Positions 16,907 to 25,818 of a DNA stretch of 64,000 bases are shown one piece after another. Position numbers and translations under genes: made by a program. The first letter of the stretch is position 1; every line of letters starts with the position of its first letter. Under the pieces are notes generated by a model that worked only from the letters and a program-made list of their open reading frames with translations, had not been told where the DNA came from and did not search any database. Origin of the DNA: Berkiella sp963803015 (GTDB lineage: Bacteria > Pseudomonadota > Gammaproteobacteria > Berkiellales > Berkiellaceae); contig CAWDKV010000003.1 in assembly GCA_963803015.1 (NCBI GenBank), forward strand, positions 372,001 through 436,000, in the 5' to 3' direction.

Positions 16907-17434
16907 ATGCGACATAGAATGAAGGCTACTTTAGGACTTTTACTCTTAGCATGCGCTATTTCAGGAAATGTACTGGCAACGACAATTGGGGATGTAGCCA
17001 CTAATTTGATGGGGCCAACTGAAATTATCACAAAATTAGTGATAGTGGCCTGTTATATCGTGGGCTTGACCTTAGTTTTTGTTGCCATGGCACAATATAA
17101 AATTCATACGCAAAGCCCTAAATTAGTGCCACTTTCCACCCCAATTCTTTTGCTGATTTTGGGAATCATTGCTCTACTTATCCCTTATGTCACAGGTATG
17201 TTTGAAACGGGCAATGCGGCTTCGCATAGTGCGGGTCAATCTGAGAAAAATAATTTGCTTCCCCTACCTGGAGAAGCAAATCTACCAGGTTTACCTCGTC
17301 CAAAACACAAGGAAGAACCCGCTCCCACTTATAATGAGCCTGCTCCTGAGCAAGCACCACCTCCTCCTGCTGCTCCCTCTTCCCCCCCTCCTTCTAAAGG
17401 TGGCGGTTGGACGGCTGATCCTCGTTATCAATAG
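16907..17434 (+). CDS. IcmD/IcmC (DotP/DotE)-like membrane protein with proline-rich tail
   Basis: The 175-aa protein has an N-terminal signal or anchor (about 6-24) and two membrane helices (41-62 and 78-97) separated by a short polar loop, QYKIHTQSPKLVPLSTPI. A VATNLMG...IITKLVIVACYIVGL block precedes the first of them. This layout and the loop ending in VPLSTPI resemble the small Dot/Icm type IVB secretion proteins IcmD and IcmC. Unlike them, it adds a tail of about 65 residues rich in Pro (EPAPTYNEPAPEQAPPPP). No other dot/icm gene is in the window, so it may be a stand-alone paralogue. The family link is by pattern only and moderately certain. Confidence 0.6.
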   Translation: MRHRMKATLGLLLLACAISGNVLATTIGDVATNLMGPTEIITKLVIVACYIVGLTLVFVAMAQYKIHTQSPKLVPLSTPILLLILGIIALLIPYVTGMFETGNAASHSAGQSEKNNLLPLPGEANLPGLPRPKHKEEPAPTYNEPAPEQAPPPPAAPSSPPPSKGGGWTADPRYQ

Positions 17435-17450
17435 AACCAACTGCAGTAAG

Positions 17451-17640
17451 TTATCCACATCCTGATGATTGCTTGAGAGCACAGCAGGCTGTCTAAGTGA
17501 ATTGTGTGGAACATATTGATTAACTTACAAAAAAAGGTATGGTCAAATTTTATCCACCTCATATGAGAGAACGAAAACCGGGGGGTAGAGTCCTTATTCC
17601 TCTCTTTCTTCACAGGATTATCCACAGTTTTTGTGTATAA
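17451..17640. promoter_or_regulatory. Cluster of four DnaA-box-like sites
   Basis: The gap between the IcmD-like gene and bepA holds TTATCCACA at 17451-17459 and again at 17618-17626, TTATCCACC at 17550-17558, and the inverted TGTGTATAA at 17632-17640 (complement TTATACACA, within the relaxed consensus). Function (replication origin, DnaA titration or regulation) is undetermined. Confidence 0.6.
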
Positions 17641-17658
17641 CCCTGGATATCATTTCAT

Positions 17659-19128
17659 CTAGTCTTTGAAAGTAGGCAGACCTTCTTCTAAGGCTTCTAT
17701 TTGCAGTTTTTCAGAAGAGGTTTTTGAGAATTTCTTAGCTAACTTTGCTTGAGTTAAAGCACCCGCAAAATCACCTTGTGCTTTCAGGTATTGGGCTTGC
17801 GCAAGATGTGCTGCGACAGGTTGCTTGTTGTTAGCATAGGCAACGGAAAGCAGCTTCCAAATTTGAGAGTTAGCATGCTTGTAATGGGTTTGTTTCTTTA
17901 ATAGGGTAATCGCTTTCTCAGTTTGATTTTCTTTAATGAACCAACCACTTAGAGCTAGGGTAAGTGGGTTATTATGAGGATGATTTTTCAGAGCGTTTTC
18001 TAAATGAGAAAAAGCTTCTTGTTTTTGACCACAGTCCATAGCTACCTGAGCATAGGCTAATTCGAATAAAGGTTGGGCTGGCGCTGCAGCCTGCAGTTGT
18101 TCTAGATAGGGTTTGGCTTCTAGCATTTTACCTTCGGCCATGAGAGCCAGAACATAACCATAGGTAGTGCCAATTTTGCTGCTGTAATTACCACGCTTCA
18201 GCTGTTTTTCGAAATAGCTGCTTGCTTCATGCACAGAGCTAAAGCTTAAAAATTTTACTCTCGCTTGAACGAGATGATACTGCAGACTATCGGGGATCTG
18301 TTTATAAGGATAACTTTGAGCCCGTGTTTTAGCGACCATTAAGCGCGATTCTGTGACGGGGTGAGTCATAAAAAATTCAGGCATTTGATTACCATTAAAG
18401 CGTGTTTCTTGATACATGCGATGAAAGAATCCTGGCATGCCCATGGGATCAAACCCTGCTTTAGCGAGGTTTTGCATCCCTATAGAATCTGCTTCCTTTT
18501 CATGCTCGCGGGTAAAATTAATCATGGCTTGTTGGCCCCCACCTAAGGCGGCGGCAATGGCGCCTTGGGCTAACTCAGGGCTTTGTGTCGCTAAAATCAT
18601 GGCCGCTATCATTCCCGCTATAGTTGATAAGCGAACGCGCCCCATATGTTCATACATACGGGCAATATGCCTTTGCTGAACGTGTGCCACTTCGTGAGCA
18701 AGCACAGAGGCAAGTTCACTTTCTGTTTCAGTCGATAAGATAAGTCCGGTGTTGATCCCAACAAAGCCGCCAGGTAAGGCAAAGGCATTGACTGATCGAT
18801 CATTAACCAAAAAGAAATGATAAGGAGCAGTTGAGATCCCTTGGGTTGCAACCAGACGATACCCAATTCCTTGCAGGTACTCATTGACCACGACATCATC
18901 GTTTAATTTTTGGTGGGCTTTGAGTTCTTTAATGACACTATAGCCGAGCTCAAATTCTTGGGCTGGTGTTAGGATAGCGCCGGATGAGTTGCCCAACTCA
19001 GGAAGTTCTCCTGCTTGAACTGGAAACAAGCAAAGTAAAATAGGCACAATGAAGCAAATAAGCTTAAAGTTAAAAAGGCCTTTTAATCTCTGATCTGGTA
19101 AGGTAGGGCTAGCGTGTAATCTTTGCAT
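17659..19128 (-). CDS. bepA: Periplasmic M48 metalloprotease/chaperone BepA
   Basis: Periplasmic zinc protease with TPR repeats that helps assemble or degrade LptD and BAM substrates. It has a hydrophobic signal segment at about 21-39 (FKLICFIVPILLCLFPVQA), the active site HEVAH (145-149), the third-ligand motif EADSIGMQNLAKAGFDP, then about 200 residues of TPR-like helices. The 489-aa length is normal for BepA. The N-terminal 20 residues before the signal core are unusually long; translation may begin further in, but no better start is obvious. Confidence 0.92.
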   Translation of the reverse strand: MQRLHASPTLPDQRLKGLFNFKLICFIVPILLCLFPVQAGELPELGNSSGAILTPAQEFELGYSVIKELKAHQKLNDDVVVNEYLQGIGYRLVATQGISTAPYHFFLVNDRSVNAFALPGGFVGINTGLILSTETESELASVLAHEVAHVQQRHIARMYEHMGRVRLSTIAGMIAAMILATQSPELAQGAIAAALGGGQQAMINFTREHEKEADSIGMQNLAKAGFDPMGMPGFFHRMYQETRFNGNQMPEFFMTHPVTESRLMVAKTRAQSYPYKQIPDSLQYHLVQARVKFLSFSSVHEASSYFEKQLKRGNYSSKIGTTYGYVLALMAEGKMLEAKPYLEQLQAAAPAQPLFELAYAQVAMDCGQKQEAFSHLENALKNHPHNNPLTLALSGWFIKENQTEKAITLLKKQTHYKHANSQIWKLLSVAYANNKQPVAAHLAQAQYLKAQGDFAGALTQAKLAKKFSKTSSEKLQIEALEEGLPTFKD

Positions 19129-19212
19129 CTTATCAAGTATTGTAACCTACAAATTGTGAGACTGCTTGAACGCCTATCTTTTAATTATTTTATCTAACTT
19201 TTTGAGGATGAT

Positions 19213-20271
19213 ATGTTTGAGGTCATAAAAAAATGGTGGCAACGCTATCTCTCTGATCCCCAGGCAGTTCTCCTGACCGTTATGCTGGTCAGTATTACAC
19301 TCATCTTTCTCATTATGGGAAAAATACTAGCGCCAGTTATTGCCAGTATTGTCATTGCTTATTTATTACTCTGGATTGTCAATCTTCTGGTCAAATGGCA
19401 TGTGCCACGATTATTGGCGGTCGTCATAACCTATAGTACCTTTTTAGGATTATTTTTTGCAGCCATTTTAATCTTGTGGCCAATTATCGGGCATCAATTG
19501 ATCCGTCTCTATACCGAATTACCTTCTATGATCGCAAGTGGTCAAAAGTTATTGTATTTGTTACCTGAAAAATTTCCTGAGTTTTTTACCACAGAGACAA
19601 TTGCAACCATAACGGACGATGTTTCTTCGCAAATGAAACATATGGGTAAACTCTTATTTACAGTTTCTGTCGCCTCAGTGCCGACGGTGATTGCTTTAAT
19701 TGTGTATATGATCTTAGTACCAGTGTTAGTGTTTTTTTTCTTAAAAGATCATGCCGTCATTATTAATTGGATCAAAGGATTTTTACCGGATGACCGCAGT
19801 GTTCTGACGAGTGTCTGGCGAGACGTGGATAAGCAAATTGGTAATTATATCCGTGGTAAAGTGGCAGAGATCTTTATTGTAAGCTTCTCGACCTATCTTG
19901 TTTTTTATTTTTTCGATATGCGTTATTCAGCTTTGCTTGCTGTTTTAGTTGGGTTATCCGTTATTATTCCTTATGTCGGGATTGCGGTGGTGACTATTCC
20001 TGTTATTTTTGTTGCGCTTTTACAATGGGGACTGGGACCGCATTTTGCGTATGTGATGCTTGTCTATTCCATCATTCAGATAATTGATGGCTATGTTTTG
20101 GTGCCGCTCCTTTTTTCAGAAGCAGTAAATATCCATCCGGTTGCCATTATTGTTGCTATTTTAGTATTTGGGAGTTGGTGGGGTTTTTGGGGGGTGTTTT
20201 TTGCTATTCCCTTGGCAACATTAGTGAAGGCGGTCATTAAGGCATGGCCTAGACCGCATTTAGTGCAATAA
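19213..20271 (+). CDS. perM: AI-2E family (PerM-type) membrane transporter
   Basis: Inner-membrane protein of 352 aa with about eight hydrophobic segments and the conserved C-terminal block VLVGLSVIIPYVGI...GSWWGFWGVFFAIPLATL of the AI-2E/PerM family. Family members export diverse small molecules or ions, and the substrate here is unknown. It sits beside bepA (divergent), the common perM-bepA neighbourhood in gammaproteobacteria. Its 3' end overlaps the convergent bcp gene by 23 bp. Confidence 0.88.
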   Translation: MFEVIKKWWQRYLSDPQAVLLTVMLVSITLIFLIMGKILAPVIASIVIAYLLLWIVNLLVKWHVPRLLAVVITYSTFLGLFFAAILILWPIIGHQLIRLYTELPSMIASGQKLLYLLPEKFPEFFTTETIATITDDVSSQMKHMGKLLFTVSVASVPTVIALIVYMILVPVLVFFFLKDHAVIINWIKGFLPDDRSVLTSVWRDVDKQIGNYIRGKVAEIFIVSFSTYLVFYFFDMRYSALLAVLVGLSVIIPYVGIAVVTIPVIFVALLQWGLGPHFAYVMLVYSIIQIIDGYVLVPLLFSEAVNIHPVAIIVAILVFGSWWGFWGVFFAIPLATLVKAVIKAWPRPHLVQ

Positions 20272-20731
20272 CCTTCACTTTTTCTAAGACTTCTTTCACA
20301 TGATTGGCAATTTTCACTTTGCGCCAAATGTGGCGCACAGTGCCTTCTTTATCAATTAAAAAAGTAGACCGCATGACCCCTTTAAATTTATGGCCAAAGA
20401 GAGATTTTTCGCCCAGTGTATCGAACAATTGGCAGATTTTATCGTCACTGTCAGAAATGAGGGGAAAGGGCAGGGCTTGTTTACAAATAAATTTTTCATG
20501 TGAAATGATGCTATCACGTGAGACCCCGATGACTTCGGTGTGATATTGTTGAAAATCAGGATAAGAGTCACGAAAATCTTTACTTTCAATCGTACATCCA
20601 GGTGTATTATCTTTAGGATAGAAATAGAGTACGACATTTTTTCCAGTAAGAGAGCTAAAAGAGCTGATCTCAGGATGAGTAGAGGTAAAGGAAATGTCAG
20701 GTACTTTTGTTCCTAATTCAATTTTTTTCAT
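20249..20731 (-). CDS. bcp: Thioredoxin-dependent thiol peroxidase Bcp (peroxiredoxin Q)
   Basis: Cytosolic peroxiredoxin that reduces hydroperoxides. The peroxidatic Cys lies in PKDNTPGCTIESKDFRD near residue 47. The resolving Cys found five residues later in E. coli Bcp is replaced by Lys, so this enzyme is either 1-Cys or uses another Cys (FICKQ, KICQLF). ATG 20731 with an AAGGTG site is preferred to the TTG one codon upstream. It lies next to gcvR, as in E. coli. Confidence 0.93.
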   Translation of the reverse strand: MKKIELGTKVPDISFTSTHPEISSFSSLTGKNVVLYFYPKDNTPGCTIESKDFRDSYPDFQQYHTEVIGVSRDSIISHEKFICKQALPFPLISDSDDKICQLFDTLGEKSLFGHKFKGVMRSTFLIDKEGTVRHIWRKVKIANHVKEVLEKVKVIALNAV

Positions 20732-20739
20732 CAAACACC

Positions 20740-21270
20740 TTATTTTACAGGTTCTATCATCGCATCTAAGTTAAGATCTTCACAATAAACGATAAATTTC
20801 TCGCGCAGACTCGCGATGTGCTTTTTTACTGGAATATTGACTAATAAGCTAATATTACTCATCACGGTTTGGTTTTTAGCAGTGTACGTTTCAGTTTCCA
20901 TTTGTTCAACACTAATTTTATTTTGTTTAAAAAAGTAGGCCAGATCATTGAGGATCCCGACCCTGTCTTGCGCTATCACTTGAACCTGATAAGGCAAAGC
21001 GGGAGGCAATGTCGCGGGTTGTGTTCTCTTGCTTTGTAAAATAAATTCATATTGCTTCGCAAGTTGGGGGAGAAGGGCTTCTAGTTTAGCAATGGCGTTC
21101 CAGCTACCGGTGAAATATAAACTCAAAGCGCATTCGTTGCCCATCTTTTTAAGTTTGGCTTCTAGAAGGTTCGCTGAACATTGTTTGGCCACTTTTGTAA
21201 ATGCTTCTAAAACCCCTATACTGTCGTTTCCTAAAGCGGTGATGGCAAGATAATGATCGTTTGCTCGCAT
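20740..21270 (-). CDS. gcvR: Glycine cleavage system regulatory protein GcvR-like (tandem ACT domains)
   Basis: A 177-aa protein with two ACT domains: YLAITALGNDSIGVLEAF near the N-terminus and YQVQVIAQDRVGILNDLAYFF near residue 95. In E. coli GcvR binds GcvA to repress the glycine cleavage operon; no gcvA or gcv gene is in this window. ATG 21270 has GAGGTGA six bases upstream, much better than the GTG at 21300. It lies 8 bp before bcp and is probably cotranscribed. Confidence 0.82.
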   Translation of the reverse strand: MRANDHYLAITALGNDSIGVLEAFTKVAKQCSANLLEAKLKKMGNECALSLYFTGSWNAIAKLEALLPQLAKQYEFILQSKRTQPATLPPALPYQVQVIAQDRVGILNDLAYFFKQNKISVEQMETETYTAKNQTVMSNISLLVNIPVKKHIASLREKFIVYCEDLNLDAMIEPVK

Positions 21271-21465
21271 GGCGTTCACCTCACATGAGTGTATAGTCAC
21301 GTTAAAATGTGTAAGTTAAATTTATAAAGTGACCATTCTATCATTAAAAGAAAACGCTTGGCGTGATATTCCTCAAGTCTTTTAGCATTTACACGGATTG
21401 GTGACAACTTGTTATCTTAGTATTAGCATGTTAGCGTGCATTTAATTTAGTTAAGGAGTGAAGCG

Positions 21466-22347
21466 ATGTTTAAAGGAAGTTGTGTTGCCTTAGTAACCCC
21501 ATTAAAACCGACGGGCGAAATTGATGAAAAGTCAGTAATTAGCTTGGTAGAATGGCATATTGAACAAGGCACAGCAGCCATTGTTGTCATGGGAACAACA
21601 GGTGAATCTGCAACCATGAACGCTGATGAACAAAAACAAATGATTACCTTAGTGAAGAAAATCGTTAATCAACGCATTCCCGTGATTGCAGGAACGGGCA
21701 CAAATAGCACTGCCACCACCATTACAAAAAGCCAAATGGCACAAGAATGGGGTGTAGACGGTTGCCTTATCGTGACTCCTTATTATAATAGACCCACGCA
21801 AGTCGGACTTATTGAACATTATCGTGCAATAGCAAAGAATACGAGTTTGCCAATTTTGTTATACAATGTGCCCACTCGAACGGCTTGTGATATACAACCT
21901 GAAACAGTTGCCGAATTGAGTAAAATAAACAATATTGTCGGAATTAAAGAAGCGACTGGAAACTTAGAGCGCTTAAAAGCCTTGCAAGCGTTATGCCCGA
22001 AGGATTTTCTCTTTTATAGTGGGGATGATCCAACAGCCCGGGAATTTATGTTGCAAGGAGGGCATGGTGTCATTTCCATTACCTCAAATGTAGAACCGAA
22101 AGGCATGCAAGAAATGTCGTTAGCTGCGCTCAAGGGTGACAAAACAAAATCTGAAGAATTAGATAATCGCTTGCAAGCATTACATAAAATGTTAATCGTT
22201 GAGCCTAATCCTATTCCTGTGAAATGGGCTATGCATTATTTAGAAAAAATTCCAAGTGGCATTCGGTTACCCTTAACGCCATTTTCAGAGAAATATCATC
22301 AACAAATGATGCAAGCTTTAGAGCATGCACAGTCAGTAAGAGGATAA
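21466..22347 (+). CDS. dapA: 4-hydroxy-tetrahydrodipicolinate synthase DapA
   Basis: Condenses pyruvate with aspartate semialdehyde, the first committed step to diaminopimelate and lysine. The TIM barrel has Schiff-base lysine K161 (GIKEATGN), Y133 (LLYNVPTRT), R138, and T44/T45 (GTTGESAT). The 293-aa length is exact for the family. AAGGAG ribosome site before ATG 21466. It heads the conserved dapA-bamC-purC string. Confidence 0.97.
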   Translation: MFKGSCVALVTPLKPTGEIDEKSVISLVEWHIEQGTAAIVVMGTTGESATMNADEQKQMITLVKKIVNQRIPVIAGTGTNSTATTITKSQMAQEWGVDGCLIVTPYYNRPTQVGLIEHYRAIAKNTSLPILLYNVPTRTACDIQPETVAELSKINNIVGIKEATGNLERLKALQALCPKDFLFYSGDDPTAREFMLQGGHGVISITSNVEPKGMQEMSLAALKGDKTKSEELDNRLQALHKMLIVEPNPIPVKWAMHYLEKIPSGIRLPLTPFSEKYHQQMMQALEHAQSVRG

Positions 22348-22352
22348 TAAGT

Positions 22353-22622
22353 ATGGTGAGGGAACTCTTGGCAATAAGCTGCATTTTGCTTTACGGTTGC
22401 CAACAGGTGCATCATGTGCAAGAGTCACATTGGAGCACTTCAGAAAAAGAATATTTAAAAAGTGCGACTAATAGCCGTTTAAAGCTGCCATCAGGGTTGG
22501 AATTGCCGAAAGATTCTGGTTCGGTTTACCCTGATTTACCTCAGAATTTACCTGCGCCAGGATCCCTTAAGTCCGTTCCTTTAGAACCACCAGGATTTGG
22601 TAAGCTAGAATCCAGCAACTAA
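22353..22622 (+). CDS. bamC: Minimal BamC-like lipoprotein
   Basis: An 89-aa lipoprotein between dapA and purC, the position of bamC in gammaproteobacteria. The signal peptide ends in LYGC. The mature part (EKEYLKSATNSRLKLPSGLELP followed, after a Ser/Gly stretch, by YPDLP) matches only the unstructured N-terminal BamC region that winds over BamD (E. coli pattern EAYLEAAP...LHAPAGMILP). Both globular helix-grip domains are missing and the frame closes cleanly at 22622; nothing downstream encodes them, since purC begins at 22637. ATG 22353 lies 5 bp after the dapA stop. Confidence 0.7.
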   Translation: MVRELLAISCILLYGCQQVHHVQESHWSTSEKEYLKSATNSRLKLPSGLELPKDSGSVYPDLPQNLPAPGSLKSVPLEPPGFGKLESSN

Positions 22623-22636
22623 TGAGGAAGTGAAAT

Positions 22637-23362
22637 ATGCCAACTGAAAAACTATTATATGCCGGTAAAGCGAAATCGCTTTATGAGACAAATGAACCAG
22701 ATAAATTATTGTGTGTATTTCGCAATGATACCTCTGCTTTTGATGGTGAAAAAATAGAACAGTTAGAAAGAAAAGGTATGGTCAATAACCACTTTAATGC
22801 CTTTATCATGGAAAAACTGCAGAAGGCGGGTGTGCCAAATCATTTCGAAAAATTGATCAATGAGAATACCTCTTTGGTCAAACGATTGAACATGCTGCCA
22901 GTGGAATGCGTCGTGCGTAACTTTGCAGCAGGGAGTCTTTGTCGCAGATTGGGCGTAGAGGCTGGGATAGCGCTGACTCCCCCTACCTTCGAATTTTTCT
23001 TAAAAAATGATGCGCTTCATGATCCGATGATTAATGATTCTTTGATCATTACCTTTGGTTGGGCTGCAGAAAAAGATATTGCACAAATGAAAGCCTATAG
23101 CCAACAAGTGAATACTATTTTAACGCAACTTTTTTTAGAAGCAGGCTTAATCTTAGTCGATTACAAATTAGAATTTGGCCATTACCAAGGTAAATTAATG
23201 CTTGGGGATGAATTTAGCCCAGATGGTTGTAGGATTTGGGATGCCGAGACTAAGAAAGTATTAGATAAAGATCGTTTCCGTAAAAACATGGGAAATGTGA
23301 TTGAAGCTTATGAAGAAGTAGCGCAAAGATTGGGTGTTGTGTTACCTGAAGTTCAAATTTAA
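22637..23362 (+). CDS. purC: Phosphoribosylaminoimidazole-succinocarboxamide synthase PurC
   Basis: SAICAR synthase of purine biosynthesis. It begins EKLLYAGKAKSLYETNEPDK and includes FRNDTSAFDGEK, the PVECVVRNFAAGSLCRR block, LVDYKLEFG and DEFSPDGCRIWD. The 241-aa length is typical of the short bacterial form. The ribosome site GAGGAAG lies six to seven bases before ATG 22637, 14 bp after the bamC-like gene. It is followed by a convergent hairpin terminator. Confidence 0.97.
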   Translation: MPTEKLLYAGKAKSLYETNEPDKLLCVFRNDTSAFDGEKIEQLERKGMVNNHFNAFIMEKLQKAGVPNHFEKLINENTSLVKRLNMLPVECVVRNFAAGSLCRRLGVEAGIALTPPTFEFFLKNDALHDPMINDSLIITFGWAAEKDIAQMKAYSQQVNTILTQLFLEAGLILVDYKLEFGHYQGKLMLGDEFSPDGCRIWDAETKKVLDKDRFRKNMGNVIEAYEEVAQRLGVVLPEVQI

Positions 23363-23376
23363 AAGTCAATTTGTGC

Positions 23377-23411
23377 CACCCCCTCTCAACATTGGGAGGG
23401 GTGAAATTTTT
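23377..23411 (+). terminator. Terminator after purC
   Basis: CACCCC (23377-23382) and adjacent TC pair with GAGGGGTG (ending 23403), one bulged base, followed by AAATTTTT. It lies between convergent purC and the cgl gene. Confidence 0.6.
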
Positions 23412-23445
23412 AAGTCTTAAAACCAATTACAATAGTCGTAATATA

Positions 23446-24603
23446 CTATGTCAGTGCTTGATTGAGATCAGCAAGCAGATCATGGGGATCTTCAATACCA
23501 ACAGATATTCGAATAAGACCGGCTTCAATCCCGATTTTTTCACGATGAGAAACGGGAATAGCAGCGTGTGTCATACTCGCTGGATGCTCAATAAGAGATT
23601 CAACACCTCCTAAAGATTCAGCTAAAGTAAAAATCTTGACCCGGCTTAAAGCACGGATAGCGTCTTCTTCTGTGCCATCAATCACAATGCTTATCATACC
23701 GCCAAATTGACGCATTTGTTTTTTAGCAAGTGCATATTGTGGATGAGTTTCTAGACCCGGGTAATGTACTTTTTTTACTTTGGGATGATTCACAAGAGCT
23801 TGTGCCAACATTTCAGCGTTTTGACAATGTTTCTCCATGCGAAGCGCAAGGGTTTTTAAAGAGCGTAATAAAATATAACAATCAAAAGGGCTAGGGACCG
23901 CGCCAATAGCATTTTGTAAATAATAAAGCTTGTGTGCTAATTCAGGATAGTTAAGCACTAAAGCACCGCCAACCACATCAGAATGTCCCCCTAAGTATTT
24001 GGTGGTAGAGTGACAAACGATATCAGCACCGATATTCAGCGGATTTTGTAAATAAGGCGAGGCAAAAGTATTATCGACTGCGAAAAGTGCATCAGGTGCA
24101 TGCAATTGTCTTAATTTATCTATTGCTTCAATATCAATAATCTTGAGTAAAGGATTAGAGGGCGTTTCAAGCCAAATGAGGTCAGTTTTTTTGTGCAAGG
24201 CTTGTTTGACTTTATCAAGATTGGTCATATCACAACTGGTGAGTGTAAAACCCCATTTGGCAAAGACATTGGCGATTAAGCGATGTGTGCCACCATAAAC
24301 GTCATCGCTCAGCACAATGTGACTTTCTGGTGGTAAACTCTGCAATAAAGTAGAGAGTGCAGCGCAGCCTGAAGAAAAGCAAATGGCATATTTACCATTT
24401 TCTAAATGGGCAAGTGCATTTTGCAATAAATTTCTTGTCGGGTTAGCCGTACGAGAATATTCATAATCACTAATAGGGTGTCCGGGGCTACTTTGGGCAA
24501 AAGTCGACGCTAGATAAATAGGCGGCATCACAGCGCCAGTTGTGGGATCCCATTTAGTGGAATGGACGGCTTTGGTTGCAAATTGGTGATTGTCGTCTTT
24601 CAC
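23446..24603 (-). CDS. Cystathionine gamma-lyase/synthase family PLP enzyme
   Basis: Cys/Met-metabolism PLP enzyme (385 aa). The PLP lysine is in CHSTTKYLGGHSDVVGG; other hallmarks are YSRTANPTRNLLQ, FSSGCAAL and the C-terminal ESLGGVESLIEHPASMTH. With cbs directly upstream, the likely role is cystathionine gamma-lyase of reverse transsulfuration (homocysteine to cysteine), though gamma-synthase cannot be excluded from sequence. GTG 24603 is preferred: it overlaps the cbs stop as GTGA and has AGGA five bases upstream. The ATG at 24627 has no ribosome site. Confidence 0.9.
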   Translation of the reverse strand: MKDDNHQFATKAVHSTKWDPTTGAVMPPIYLASTFAQSSPGHPISDYEYSRTANPTRNLLQNALAHLENGKYAICFSSGCAALSTLLQSLPPESHIVLSDDVYGGTHRLIANVFAKWGFTLTSCDMTNLDKVKQALHKKTDLIWLETPSNPLLKIIDIEAIDKLRQLHAPDALFAVDNTFASPYLQNPLNIGADIVCHSTTKYLGGHSDVVGGALVLNYPELAHKLYYLQNAIGAVPSPFDCYILLRSLKTLALRMEKHCQNAEMLAQALVNHPKVKKVHYPGLETHPQYALAKKQMRQFGGMISIVIDGTEEDAIRALSRVKIFTLAESLGGVESLIEHPASMTHAAIPVSHREKIGIEAGLIRISVGIEDPHDLLADLNQALT

Positions 24604-25571
24604 AGATATCCTTGTGCTTTCATCCATTCATCATTTAAAAATTTACTGATATAGCGGTTACCCGAATCGCTGAGTACCGTAATGACGGTTTTGCCAGGTC
24701 CTAATGCTTTTGCCACTTCAAGTGCTATATAGACATTGGCGCCTGAAGCGCCGCCACAAAAAAGTCCTTCTTCATGCACTAAACGGCGTGCAGTAGTAAA
24801 AGCTTGGTAATCATCAGTTTGATATACGTCATCTAATACAGAAAAATCCAAAGCCTGACAGAGAATATCTTCACCAATACCTTCTACTTGATAAAGTTGT
24901 GGTGTCACTAATTTTTTGCTGTAAAAGTAATCGTAATGCACACTTCCGATGGGATCAACCCCGATTATTTTAACAGGAGTCCCTTTTTGTTTTAAATAGC
25001 GACCCACGCCAGAAATGGTGCCGCCGGTGCCCATGCCAGCAACAAAAGCATCAAATTTCCCTTGGGTTTGTTTCCAAATTTCAGGGCCGGTTGAAGCCTC
25101 ATGCGCAGCAATATTGTCTTGATTATGATATTGGTTGACATAAAACGTATTAGGATTTTCTGCTGCAATACGCTTAGCGACTTGTACATAATGTTCTGGC
25201 GAATCCCCTGGCACATCGGTTGGCGTCACAATGACTTTAGCGCCAAAAGCTTTTAGAAAATTAATTTTTTCAAGGCTCATTTTATCAGGGATGGTAAATA
25301 TACAGCGGTAGCCTTTTATGGCGGCAACCATGGCTAAAGCTAATCCAGTATTACCAGAAGTATTTTCAACAATAGTGCCGCCAGGCTTTAATTCTCCGCG
25401 TTTTTCGGCTTGTTCTATCATATAAGCCGCGATTCTATCCTTTATTGAGCCTGTGGGATTCATAAATTCGCATTTGACCAATACAGTGGCGGAATTAGGA
25501 GTCACCAAGTGATTTAATTTCACTAAAGGGGTATGGCCAATGCATTGCAAAATGTTTTTGGAAATGGACAT
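24600..25571 (-). CDS. cbs: Cystathionine beta-synthase (catalytic core form)
   Basis: PLP enzyme of fold type II joining serine and homocysteine. The PLP lysine lies in NPTGSIKDRI, the amino-acid loop in ENTSGNTGLALA, and the phosphate-binding loop in GMGTGGTISGVG. GVDPIGSVHY and EGIGED are patterns of CBS-type rather than CysK-type enzymes. At 323 aa it lacks a haem domain and C-terminal CBS repeats. It is first in an overlapping pair with the gamma-lyase gene. Confidence 0.9.
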   Translation of the reverse strand: MSISKNILQCIGHTPLVKLNHLVTPNSATVLVKCEFMNPTGSIKDRIAAYMIEQAEKRGELKPGGTIVENTSGNTGLALAMVAAIKGYRCIFTIPDKMSLEKINFLKAFGAKVIVTPTDVPGDSPEHYVQVAKRIAAENPNTFYVNQYHNQDNIAAHEASTGPEIWKQTQGKFDAFVAGMGTGGTISGVGRYLKQKGTPVKIIGVDPIGSVHYDYFYSKKLVTPQLYQVEGIGEDILCQALDFSVLDDVYQTDDYQAFTTARRLVHEEGLFCGGASGANVYIALEVAKALGPGKTVITVLSDSGNRYISKFLNDEWMKAQGYL

Positions 25572-25636
25572 TAATTTTTCCAGTCTATGCCTCTGAGATA
25601 TATAACTTAGGTATAGCAGGAGAAGCTCAATCTGGC

Positions 25637-25685
25637 TTATACTCTTTCCATTTTGCTTTTAGACGTTGTTGCTTTCGCCTTCTCG
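25637..25685. repeat. Interspersed repeat, copy 1
   Basis: TATACTCTTTCCATTTTGCT followed by TTTAGACGTTGTTGCTTT. The same two blocks recur at 25762-25818, and the first block again at about 29810-29830. Confidence 0.7.
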
Positions 25686-25761
25686 CAATCCTCATTTACT
25701 ATTATGTAAACTCTGGTTGCTCGAGCCTTAGCGCCTAGCCTAAAACCAAGCTGGTTCAGTA

Positions 25762-25818
25762 TATACTCTTTCCATTTTGCTTTTACCCTTAAGGGGCACG
25801 CGTAGACGTTGTTGCTTT
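25762..25818. repeat. Interspersed repeat, copy 2, with a 17-bp insert
   Basis: Same blocks as copy 1 but split by CCCTTAAGGGGCACGCG (25786-25802), which contains a CCCTTAAGGG palindrome. It reaches the stop codon of the minus-strand gene at 25817. Confidence 0.7.
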
